Source: Fasciola hepatica (Eukaryota > Platyhelminthes > Trematoda > Plagiorchiida > Fasciolidae). Taken from it: a DNA stretch of 64,000 nucleotides. The position numbers and the translations under genes were made by a program. Where the stretch lies: NCBI GenBank assembly GCA_948099385.1, contig CANUEZ040000198.1:4106501-4170500 (forward strand), read 5' to 3'. The notes beneath the pieces were generated by a model that saw only the letters and a list, made by a program, of their open reading frames with translations, was not told where the DNA came from and searched no databases. Shown piece by piece: positions 38,530 to 50,285 of the stretch. Position 1 is the stretch's first letter, and every line of letters begins with the position of its first letter.

Positions 38530-41166
38530 ACGCTCACCACACTTGGAAAGATATGCTTCTGTTTTTGATGAGAAATCGGAAATGCTTCAAGGAGTGAGGG
38601 CATTGAACGTATGCGAATCCATAGAACCTGTGGCACTACCGATGAAGTCCATTCCATAGAAAGTTAGAGATGGATTTGATCACGAGCTGAACATTCTCAC
38701 ATGAGAAGACGTCCTGGTTAGAACTGATCAACCGACAGATTGGGTCAGTCAAATCGTCATAGTGACAAAAGCGTGCAAAAACTACTTCACATTTGCATTG
38801 ATCCGAAACCACTAACAACAAAAAACAAGAAATCAGCAGAGAGGGTTTGACGTCGTTCTACGATGATTCATTCATTCGCCATATATCTGGTATTGTTGAA
38901 TATTACTTGTGTTATAATGGACAAGACGTGCATGGGTAATAGGTTGTTTATGCCAAGATAGCTTGTTCGGACATGGACAAAACAAACCAAACGTTACAAA
39001 CATGCTTGTTTGCAAAGTGGCTGCCCCCGTTCACTTGAAGACAGTGACCATCCGACGGAGAAGCTGTCGTGTGGTTCGCCTGTTGTTGCTCACCTTATCG
39101 CGTTCAGTCTCTTGGGCATAGCGGCAATGGTAATCCACGACTGACGACAGTTCCCTTTTCAGCAATCAACTACTTACCAAGTAGTATATACGCTCACCAC
39201 ACTTGGAAAGATATGCTTCTGTTTTTGATGAGAAATCGGAAATGCTTCAAGGAGTGAGGGCATTGAACGTATGCGAATCCATAGAACCTGTGGCACTACC
39301 GATGAAGTCCATTCCATAGAAAGTTAGAGATGGATTTGATCACGAGCTGAACATTCTCACATGAGAAGACGTCCTGGTTAGAACTGATCATTCGACAGAT
39401 TGGGTCAGTCAAATCGTCATAGTGACAAAAGCGTGCAAAAACTACTTCACATTTGCATTGATCCGAAACCACTAACAACAAAAAAAAAGAACTCAGCAGA
39501 GAGGGTTTGACGTCGATCTACGATGATTCATTCATTCGCCATATATCTGGTATTGTTGAATATTACTTGTGTTATAATGGACAAGACGTGCATGGGTAGT
39601 AGGTTGTTTATGCCAAGATAGCTTGTTCGAACATGGACAAAACAAACCAAACGTTACAAACATGCTTGTTTGCAAAGTGGCTGCCCCCGTTCACTTGAAG
39701 ACAGTGACCATCCGACGGAGAAGCTGTCGTGTGGTTCGCCTGTTGTTGCTCACCTTATCGCGTTCAGTCTCTTGGGCATAGCGGCAATGGTAATCCACGA
39801 CTGACGACAGTTCCCTTTTCAGCAATCAACTACTTACCAAGTATTATATACGCTCACCACACTTGGAAAGATATGCTTCTGTTTTTGATGAGAAATCGGA
39901 AATGCTTCAAGGAGTGAGGGCATTGAACGTATGCAAATCCATAGAACCTGTGGCACTACCGATGAAGTCCATTCCATAGAAAGTTAGAGATGGATTTGAT
40001 CACGAGCTGAACATTCTCACATGAGAAGACGTCCTGGTTAGAACTGATCAACCGACAGATTGGGTCAGTCAAATCGTCATAGTGACAAAAGCGTGCAAAA
40101 ACTACTTCACATTTGCATTGATCCGAAACCACTAACAACAAAAAAAAGAACTCAGCAGAGAGGGTTTGACGTCGTTCTACGATGATCCATTCATTCGCCA
40201 TATATCTGGTATTGTTGAATATTACTTGTGTTATAATGGACAAGACGTGCATGGGTAATAGTTTGTTTATGCCAAGATGGCTTGTTCGGACATGGACAAA
40301 ACAAACCAAACGTTACAAACATGCATGTTTGCAAAGTGGCTGCCCCCGTTCACTTGAACACAGTGACCATCCGACGGAGAAGCTGTCGTGTGGTTCGCCT
40401 GTTGTTGCTCACCTTATCGCGTTCAGTCTCTTGGGCATAGCGGCAATGGTAATCCACGACTGACGACAGTTCCCTTTTCAGCAATCAACTACTTACCAAG
40501 TAGTATATACGCTCACCACACTTGGAAAGATATGCTTCTGTTTTTGATGAGAAATCGGAAATGCTTCAAGGAGTGAGGGCATTGAACGTATGCGAATCCA
40601 TAGAACCTGTGGCACTACCGATGAAGTCCATTCCATAGAAAGTTAGAGATGGATTTGATCACGAGCTGAACATTCTCACATGAGAAGACGTCCTGGTTAG
40701 AACTGATCAACCGACAGATTGGGTCAGTCAAATCGTCATAGTGACAAAAGCGTGCAAAAACTACTTCACATTTGCATTGATCCGAAACCACTAACAACAA
40801 AAAAAGAACTCAGCAGAGAGGGTTTGACGTCGATCTACGATGATTCATTCATTCGCCATATATGTGGTATTGTTGAATATTACTTGTGTTATAATGGACA
40901 AGACGTGCATGGGTGATAGGTTGTTTATGCCAAGATAGCTTGTTCGAACATGGACAAAACAAACCAAACGTTACAAACATGCTTGTTTGCAAAGTGGCTG
41001 CCCCCGTTCACTTGAAGACAGTGACCATCCGACGGAGAAGCTGTCGTGTGGTTCGCCTGTTGTTGCTCACTTTATCGCGTTCAGTCTCTTGGGCATAGCG
41101 GCAATGGTAATCCACGACTGACGACAGTTCCCTTTTCAGCAATCAACTACTTACCAAATAGTATAT
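38530..41166 (+). repeat. Four-unit segment, first copy of 2637-bp tandem duplication
   Basis: The markers in order are the CAAGAAATC tract, cgtcgatctacg with gttcgaacatgg, atgcaaatcc, gggtaatagtttg with the palindrome, tatgtggtat, ctcactttatcg and ccaaatagta. All recur 2637 bp later. Differences I found: 39391-39392 (tt here, aa in the second copy), gggtgatagg near 40911 versus gggtagtagg, and cgactgac near 41118 versus cgaccgac. The exact left edge is uncertain within 38527-38820. Confidence 0.9.
40316..40331. repeat. Perfect 16-bp palindrome
   Basis: It lies in the unit carrying the rare gggtaatagtttg. That unit was duplicated with the four-unit block and is found again at 42953. Confidence 0.9.
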
Positions 41167-43803
41167 ACGCTCACCACACTTGGAAAGATATGCTTCTGTT
41201 TTTGATGAGAAATCGGAAATGCTTCAAGGAGTGAGGGCATTGAACGTATGCGAATCCATAGAACCTGTGGCACTACCGATGAAGTCCATTCCATAGAAAG
41301 TTAGAGATGGATTTGATCACGAGCTGAACATTCTCACATGAGAAGACGTCCTGGTTAGAACTGATCAACCGACAGATTGGGTCAGTCAAATCGTCATAGT
41401 GACAAAAGCGTGCAAAAACTACTTCACATTTGCATTGATCCGAAACCACTAACAACAAAAAACAAGAAATCAGCAGAGAGGGTTTGACGTCGTTCTACGA
41501 TGATTCATTCATTCGCCATATATCTGGTATTGTTGAATATTACTTGTGTTATAATGGACAAGACGTGCATGGGTAATAGGTTGTTTATGCCAAGATAGCT
41601 TGTTCGGACATGGACAAAACAAACCAAACGTTACAAACATGCTTGTTTGCAAAGTGGCTGCCCCCGTTCACTTGAAGACAGTGACCATCCGACGGAGAAG
41701 CTGTCGTGTGGTTCGCCTGTTGTTGCTCACCTTATCGCGTTCAGTCTCTTGGGCATAGCGGCAATGGTAATCCACGACTGACGACAGTTCCCTTTTCAGC
41801 AATCAACTACTTACCAAGTAGTATATACGCTCACCACACTTGGAAAGATATGCTTCTGTTTTTGATGAGAAATCGGAAATGCTTCAAGGAGTGAGGGCAT
41901 TGAACGTATGCGAATCCATAGAACCTGTGGCACTACCGATGAAGTCCATTCCATAGAAAGTTAGAGATGGATTTGATCACGAGCTGAACATTCTCACATG
42001 AGAAGACGTCCTGGTTAGAACTGATCAACCGACAGATTGGGTCAGTCAAATCGTCATAGTGACAAAAGCGTGCAAAAACTACTTCACATTTGCATTGATC
42101 CGAAACCACTAACAACAAAAAAAAAGAACTCAGCAGAGAGGGTTTGACGTCGATCTACGATGATTCATTCATTCGCCATATATCTGGTATTGTTGAATAT
42201 TACTTGTGTTATAATGGACAAGACGTGCATGGGTAGTAGGTTGTTTATGCCAAGATAGCTTGTTCGAACATGGACAAAACAAACCAAACGTTACAAACAT
42301 GCTTGTTTGCAAAGTGGCTGCCCCCGTTCACTTGAAGACAGTGACCATCCGACGGAGAAGCTGTCGTGTGGTTCGCCTGTTGTTGCTCACCTTATCGCGT
42401 TCAGTCTCTTGGGCATAGCGGCAATGGTAATCCACGACTGACGACAGTTCCCTTTTCAGCAATCAACTACTTACCAAGTATTATATACGCTCACCACACT
42501 TGGAAAGATATGCTTCTGTTTTTGATGAGAAATCGGAAATGCTTCAAGGAGTGAGGGCATTGAACGTATGCAAATCCATAGAACCTGTGGCACTACCGAT
42601 GAAGTCCATTCCATAGAAAGTTAGAGATGGATTTGATCACGAGCTGAACATTCTCACATGAGAAGACGTCCTGGTTAGAACTGATCAACCGACAGATTGG
42701 GTCAGTCAAATCGTCATAGTGACAAAAGCGTGCAAAAACTACTTCACATTTGCATTGATCCGAAACCACTAACAACAAAAAAAAGAACTCAGCAGAGAGG
42801 GTTTGACGTCGTTCTACGATGATCCATTCATTCGCCATATATCTGGTATTGTTGAATATTACTTGTGTTATAATGGACAAGACGTGCATGGGTAATAGTT
42901 TGTTTATGCCAAGATGGCTTGTTCGGACATGGACAAAACAAACCAAACGTTACAAACATGCATGTTTGCAAAGTGGCTGCCCCCGTTCACTTGAACACAG
43001 TGACCATCCGACGGAGAAGCTGTCGTGTGGTTCGCCTGTTGTTGCTCACCTTATCGCGTTCAGTCTCTTGGGCATAGCGGCAATGGTAATCCACGACTGA
43101 CGACAGTTCCCTTTTCAGCAATCAACTACTTACCAAGTAGTATATACGCTCACCACACTTGGAAAGATATGCTTCTGTTTTTGATGAGAAATCGGAAATG
43201 CTTCAAGGAGTGAGGGCATTGAACGTATGCGAATCCATAGAACCTGTGGCACTACCGATGAAGTCCATTCCATAGAAAGTTAGAGATGGATTTGATCACG
43301 AGCTGAACATTCTCACATGAGAAGACGTCCTGGTTAGAACTGATCAACCGACAGATTGGGTCAGTCAAATCGTCATAGTGACAAAAGCGTGCAAAAACTA
43401 CTTCACATTTGCATTGATCCGAAACCACTAACAACAAAAAAAGAACTCAGCAGAGAGGGTTTGACGTCGATCTACGATGATTCATTCATTCGCCATATAT
43501 GTGGTATTGTTGAATATTACTTGTGTTATAATGGACAAGACGTGCATGGGTAGTAGGTTGTTTATGCCAAGATAGCTTGTTCGAACATGGACAAAACAAA
43601 CCAAACGTTACAAACATGCTTGTTTGCAAAGTGGCTGCCCCCGTTCACTTGAAGACAGTGACCATCCGACGGAGAAGCTGTCGTGTGGTTCGCCTGTTGT
43701 TGCTCACTTTATCGCGTTCAGTCTCTTGGGCATAGCGGCAATGGTAATCCACGACCGACGACAGTTCCCTTTTCAGCAATCAACTACTTACCAAATAGTA
43801 TAT
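41167..43803 (+). repeat. Four-unit segment, second copy of 2637-bp tandem duplication
   Basis: Unit lengths (660, 660, 659, 658) repeat those of the first copy exactly. The match to the first copy ends at the tract near 44094, which is an ordinary A-run instead of CAAGAAATC. Only about four substitutions separate the copies, so the event is recent. Confidence 0.9.
42953..42968. repeat. Perfect 16-bp palindrome
   Basis: It sits 2637 bp after the one at 40316, inside the second copy of the four-unit duplication. Confidence 0.9.
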
Positions 43804-46800
43804 ACGCTCACCACACTTGGAAAGATATGCTTCTGTTTTTGATGAGAAATCGGAAATGCTTCAAGGAGTGAGGGCATTGAACGTATGCGAATCCATAGAA
43901 CCTGTGGCACTACCGATGAAGTCCATTCCATAGAAAGTTAGAGATGGATTTGATCACGAGCTGAACATTCTCACATGAGAAGACGTCCTGGTTAGAACTG
44001 ATCAACCGACAGATTGGGTCAGTCAAATCGTCATAGTGACAAAAGCGTGCAAAAACTACTTCACATTTGCATTGATCCGAAACCACTAACAACAAAAAAA
44101 GAACTCAGCAGAGAGGGTTTGACTTCGTTCTACGATGATCCATTCATTCGCCATATATCTGGTATTGTTGAATATTACTTGTGTTATAATGGACAAAACG
44201 TGCATGGGTAGTAGGTTGTTTATGCCAAGATGGCTTGTCCGGACATGGACAAAACAAACCAAACGTTACAAACATGCTTGTTTGCAAAGTGGCTGCCCCC
44301 GTTCACTTGAAGACAGTGACCATCCGACGGAGAAGCTGTCGTGTGGTTCGCCTGTTGTTGCTCACCTTATCGCGTTCAGTCTCTTGGGCATAGCGGCAAT
44401 GGTAATCCACGACTGACGACAGTTCCCTTTTCAGCAATCAACTACTTACCAAGTAGTATATACGCTCACCACACTTGGAAAGATATGCTTCTGTTTTTGA
44501 TGAGAAATCGGAAATGCTTCAAGGAGTGAGGGCATTGAACGTATGCGAATCCATAGAACCTGTGGCACTACCGATGAAGTCCATTCCATAGAAAGTTAGA
44601 GATGGATTTGATCACGAGCTGAACATTCTCACATGAGAAGACGTCCTGGTTAGAACTGATCAACCGACAGATTGGGTCAGTCAAATCGTCATAGTGACAA
44701 AAGCGTGCAAAAACTACTTCACATTTGCATTGATCCGAAACCACTAACAACAAAAAAAGAACTCAGCAGAGAGGGTTTGACGTCGATCTACGATGATTCA
44801 TTCATTCGCCATATATCTGGTATTGTTGAATATTACTTGTGTTGTAATGGACAAGACGTGCATGGGTAGTAGGTTGTTTATGCCAAGATAGCTTGTTCGG
44901 ACATGGACAAAACAAACCAAACGTTACAAACATGCTTGTTTGCAAAGTGGCTGCCCCCGTTCACTTGAACACAGTGACCATCCGACGGAGAAGCTGTCGT
45001 GTGGTTCGCCTGTTGTTGCTCACCTTATCGCGTTCAGTCTCTTGGGCATAGCGGCAATGGTAATCCACGACTGACGACAGTTCCCTTTTCAGCAATCAAC
45101 TACTTACCAAGTAGTATATACGCTCACCACACTTGGAAAGATATGCTTCTGTTTTTGATGAGAAATCGGAAATGCTTCAAGGAGTGAGGGCATTGAACGT
45201 ATGCGAATCCATAGAACCTGTGGCACTACCGATGAAGTCCATTCCATAGAAAGTTAGAGATGGATTTGATCACGAGCTGAACATTCTCACATGAGAAGAC
45301 GTCCTGGTTAGAACTGATCAACCGACAGATTGGGTCAGTCAAATCGTCATAGTGACAAAAGCGTGCAAAAACTACTTCACATTTGCATTGATCCGAAACC
45401 ACTAACAACAAAAAAAGAACTCAGCAGAGAGGGTTTGACTTCGTTCTACGATGATCCATTCATTCGCCATATATCTGGTATTGTTGAATATTACTTGTGT
45501 TATAATGGACAAAACGTGCATGGGTAATAGGTTGTTTATGCCAAGATGGCTTGTCCGGACATGGACAAAACAAACCAAACGTTACAAACATGCTTGTTTG
45601 CAAAGTGGCTGCCCCCGTTCACTTGAAGACAGTGACCATCCGACGGAGAAGCTGTCGTGTGGTTCGCCTGTTGTTGCTCACCTTATCGCGTTCAGTCTCT
45701 TGGGCATAGCGGCAATGGTAATCCACGACTGACGACAGTTCCCTTTTCAGCAATCAACTACTTACCAAGTAGTATATACGCTCACCACACTTGGAAAGAT
45801 ATGCTTCTGTTTTTGATGAGAAATCGGAAATGCTTCAAGGAGTGAGGGCATTGAACGTATGCGAATCCATAGAACCTGTGGCACTACCGATGAAGTCCAT
45901 TCCATAGAAAGTTAGAGATGGATTTGATCACGAGCTGAACATTCTCACATGAGAAGACGTCCTGGTTAGAACTGATCAACCGACAGATTGGGTCAGTCAA
46001 ATCGTCATAGTGACAAAAGCGTGCACAAACTACTTCACATTTGCATTGATCCGAAACCACTAACAACAAAAAAAGAACTCAGCAGAGAGGGTTTGACTTC
46101 GTTCTACGATGATTCATTCATTCGCCATATATCTGGTATTGTTGAATATTACTTGTGTTGTAATGGACAAGACGTGCATGGGTAATAGGTTGTTTATGCC
46201 AAGATAGCTTGTTCGGACATGGACAAAACAAACCAAACGTTACAAACATGCTTGTTTGCAAAGTGGCTGCCCCCGTTCACTTGAACACAGTGACCATCCG
46301 ACGGAGAAGCTGTCGTGTGGTTCGCCTGTTGTTGCTCACCTTATCGCGTTCAGTCGCTTGGGCATAGCGGCAATGGTAATCCACGACTGACGACAGTTCC
46401 CTTTTCAGCAATCAACTACTTACCAAAAATTATATACGCTCACCACACTTGGAAAGATATGCTTCTGTTTTTGATGAGAAATCGGAAATGCTTCAAGGAG
46501 TGAGGGCATTGAACGTATGCGAATCCATAGAACCTGTGGCACTACCGATGAAGTCCATTCCATAGAAAGTTAGAGATGGATTTGATCACGAGCTGAACAT
46601 TCTCACATGAGAAGACGTCCTGGTTAGAACTGATCAACCGACAGATTGGGTCAGTCAAATCGTCATAGTGACAAAAGCGTGCAAAAACTACTTCACATTT
46701 GCATTGATCCGAAACCAATAACAACAAAAAAAGAACTCAGCAGAGAGGGTTTGACGTCGATCTACGATGATTCATTCATTCGCCATGTATCTGGTATTGT

Positions 46801-49537
46801 TGAATATTACTTGTGTTGTAATGGACAAGACGTGCATGGGTAGTAGGTTGTTTATGCCAAGATAGCTTGTTCGAACATGGACAAAACAAACCAAACGTTA
46901 CAAACATGCTTGTTTGCAAAGTGGCTGCCCCCGTTCACTTGAAGACAGTGACCATCCGACGGAGAAGCTGTCGTGTGGTTCGCCTGTTGTTGCTCACCTT
47001 ATCGCGTTCAGTCTCTTGGGCATAGCGGCAATGGTAATCCACGACTGACGACAGTTCCCTTTTCAGCAATCAACTACTTACCAAGTAGTATATACGCTCA
47101 CCACACTTGGAAAGATATGCTTCTGTTTTTGATGAGAAATCGGAAATGCTTCAAGGAGTGAGGGCATTGAACGTATGCAAATCCATAGAACCTGTGGCAC
47201 TACCGATGAAGTCCATTCCATAGAAAGTTAGAGATGGATTTGATCACGAGCTGAACATTCTCACATGAGAAGACGTCCTGGTTAGAACTGATCAACCGAC
47301 AGATTGGGTCAGTCAAATCGTCATAGTGACAAAAGCGTGCAAAAACTACTTCACATTTGCATTGATCCGAAACCACTAACAACAAAAAAAAGAACTCAGC
47401 AGAGAGGGTTTGACGTCGTTCTACGATGATTCATTCATTCGCCATATATCTGGTATTGTTGAATATTACTTGTGTTATAATGGACAAGACGTGCATGGGT
47501 AGTAGGTTGTTTATGCCAAGATAGCTTGTTCGGACATGGACAAAACAAACCAAACGTTACAAACATGCTTGTTTGCAAAGTGGCTGCCCCCGTTCACTTG
47601 AACACAGTGACCATCCGACGGAGAAGCTGTCGTGTGGTTCGCCTGTTGTTGCTCACTTTATCGCGTTCAGTCTCTTGGGCATAGCGGCAATGGTAATCCA
47701 CGACTGACGACAGTTCCCTTTTCAGCAATCAACTACCTACCAAGTAGTAGATACGCTCACCACACTTGGAAAGATATGCTTCTGTTTTTGATGAGAAATC
47801 GGAAATGCTTCAAGGAGTGAGGGCATTGAACGTGTGCGAATCCATAGAACCTGTGGCACTACCGATGAAGTCCATTCCATAGAAAGTTAGAGATGGATTT
47901 GATCACGAGCTGAACATTCTCACATGAGAAGACGTCCTGGTTAGAACTGATCAACCGACAGATTGGGTCAGTCAAATCGTCATAGTGACAAAAGCGTGCA
48001 AAAACTACTTCACATTTGCATTGATCCGAAACCACTAACAACAAAAAAAAGAACTCAGCAGAGAGGGTTTGACGTCGTTCTACGATGATTCATTCATTCG
48101 CCATATATCTGGTATTGTTGAATATTACTTGTGTTGTAATGGACAAGACGTGCATGGGTAGTAGGTTGTTTATGCCAAGATAGCTTGTTCGGACATGGAC
48201 AAAACAAACGAAACGTTACAAACATGCTTGTTTGCAAAGTGGCTGCCCCCGTTCACTTGAAGACAGTGACCATCCGACGGAGAAGCTGTCGTGTGGTTCG
48301 CCTGTTGTTGCTCACCTTATCGCGTTCAGTCTCTTGGGCATAGCGGCAATGGTAATCCACGACTGACGACAGTTCCCTTTTCAGCAATCAACTACCTACC
48401 AAGTAGTAGATACGCTCACCACACTTGGAAAGATATGCTTCTGTTTTTGATGAGAAATCGGAAATGCTTCAAGGAGTGAGGGCATTGAACGTATGCGAAT
48501 CCATAGAACCTGTGGCACTACCGATGAAGTCCATTCCATAGAAAGTTAGAGATGGATTTGATCACGAGCTGAACATTCTCACATGAGAAGACGTCCTGGT
48601 TAGAACTGATCAACCGACAGATTGGGTCAGTCAAATCGTCATAGTGACAAAAGCGTGCAAAAACTACTTCACATTTGCATTGATCCGAAACCACTAACAA
48701 CAAAAAAAAAGAACTCAGCAGAGAGGGTTTGACGTCGTTCTACGATGATTCATTCATTCGCCATATATCTGGTATTGTTGAATATTACTTGTGTTATAAT
48801 GGACAAGACGTGCATGGGTAGTAGGTTGTTTATGCCAAGATAGCTTGTTCGGACATGGACAAAACAAACCAAACGTTACAAACATGCTTGTTTGCAAAGT
48901 GGCTGCCCCCGTTCACTTGAAGACAGTGACCATCCGACGGAGAAGCTGTCGTGTGGTTCGCCTGTTGTTGCTCACCTTATCGCGTTCAGTCGCTTGGGCA
49001 TAGCGGCAATGGTAATCCACGACTGACGACAGTTCCCTTTTCAGCAATCAACTACTTACCAAGTATTATATACGCTCACCACACTTGGAAAGATATGCTT
49101 CTGTTTTTGATGAGAAATCTGAAATGCTTCAAGGAGTGAGGGCATTGAACGTATGCAAATCCATAGAACCTGTGGCACTACCGATGAAGTCCATTCCATA
49201 GAAAGTTAGAGATGGATTTGATCACGAGCTGAACATTCTCACATGAGAAGACGTCCTGGTTAGAACTGATCAACCGACAGATTGGGTCAGTCAAATCGTC
49301 ATAGTGACAAAAGCGTGCAAAAACTACTTCACATTTGCATTGATCCGAAACCACTAACAACAAAAAAAAGAACTCAGCAGAGAGGGTTTGACGTCGTTCT
49401 ACGATGATCCATTCATTCGCCATATATCTGGTATTGTTGAATATTACTTGTGTTATAATGGACAAGACGTGCATGGGTAATAGGTTGTTTATGCCAAGAT
49501 GGCTTGTTCGGACATGGACAAAACAAACCAAACGTTA

Positions 49538-49553
49538 CAAACATGCATGTTTG
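49538..49553. repeat. Perfect 16-bp palindrome
   Basis: It lies in a unit preceded by one with atgcaaatcc (near 49154), the same pairing as at 39.9-40.3 and 42.6-43.0 kb. That suggests a shared two-unit origin. Confidence 0.9.
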
Positions 49554-50020
49554 CAAAGTGGCTGCCCCCGTTCACTTGAACACAGTGACCATCCGACGGA
49601 GAAGCTGTCGTGTGGTTCGCCTGTTGTTGCTCACCTTATCGCGTTCAGTCTCTTGGGCATAGCGGCAATGGTAATCCACGACTGACGACAGTTCCCTTTT
49701 CAGCAATCAACTACTTACCAAGTAGTATATACGCTCACCACACTTGGAAAGATATGCTTCTGTTTTTGATGAGAAATCGGAAATGCTTCAAGGAGTGAGG
49801 GCATTGAACGTATGCGAATCCATAGAACCTGTGGCACTACCGATGAAGTCCATTCCATAGAAAGTTAGAGATGGATTTGATCACGAGCTGAACATTCTCA
49901 CATGAGAAGACGTCCTGGTTAGAACTGATCAACCGACAGATTGGGTCAGTCAAATCGTCATAGTGACAAAAGCGTGCAAAAACTACTTCACATTTGCATT
50001 GATCCGAAACCACTAACAAC

Positions 50021-50035
50021 AAAAAACAAGAAATC
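50021..50035 (+). repeat. Variant tract A6-CAAGAAATC (most distal copy)
   Basis: It is the same variant as at 32889-32903 and heads the most diverged unit of the array (see 50251-50285). Confidence 0.9.
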
Positions 50036-50250
50036 AGCAGAGAGGGTTTGACGTCGTTCTACGATGATTCATTCATTCGCCATATATCTGGTATTGTTGA
50101 ATATTACTTGTGTTATAATGGACAAGACGTGCATGGGTAATAGGTTGTTTATGCCAAGATAGCTTGTTCGGACATGGACAAAACAAACCAAACGTTACAA
50201 ACATGCTTGTTTGCAAAGTGGCTGCCCCCGTTCACTTGAAGACAGTGACC

Positions 50251-50285
50251 GTCCGACGGGAGAAGCTGTCGTGTGGTTTGCCTTT
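50251..50285. other. Most diverged patch: extra G and clustered substitutions
   Basis: Within about 35 bp this unit has gaccgtcc, an inserted G giving gacgggagaag, and ggtttgccttttgttgc where other units have ggttcgcctgttgttgc. Together with the CAAGAAATC tract ahead of it and gtagtagatac and gtgtgcg after it, this is the least typical unit in the window. The gtagtagatac and gtgtgcg markers are shared with the unit at 47632, four units upstream. Confidence 0.85.
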
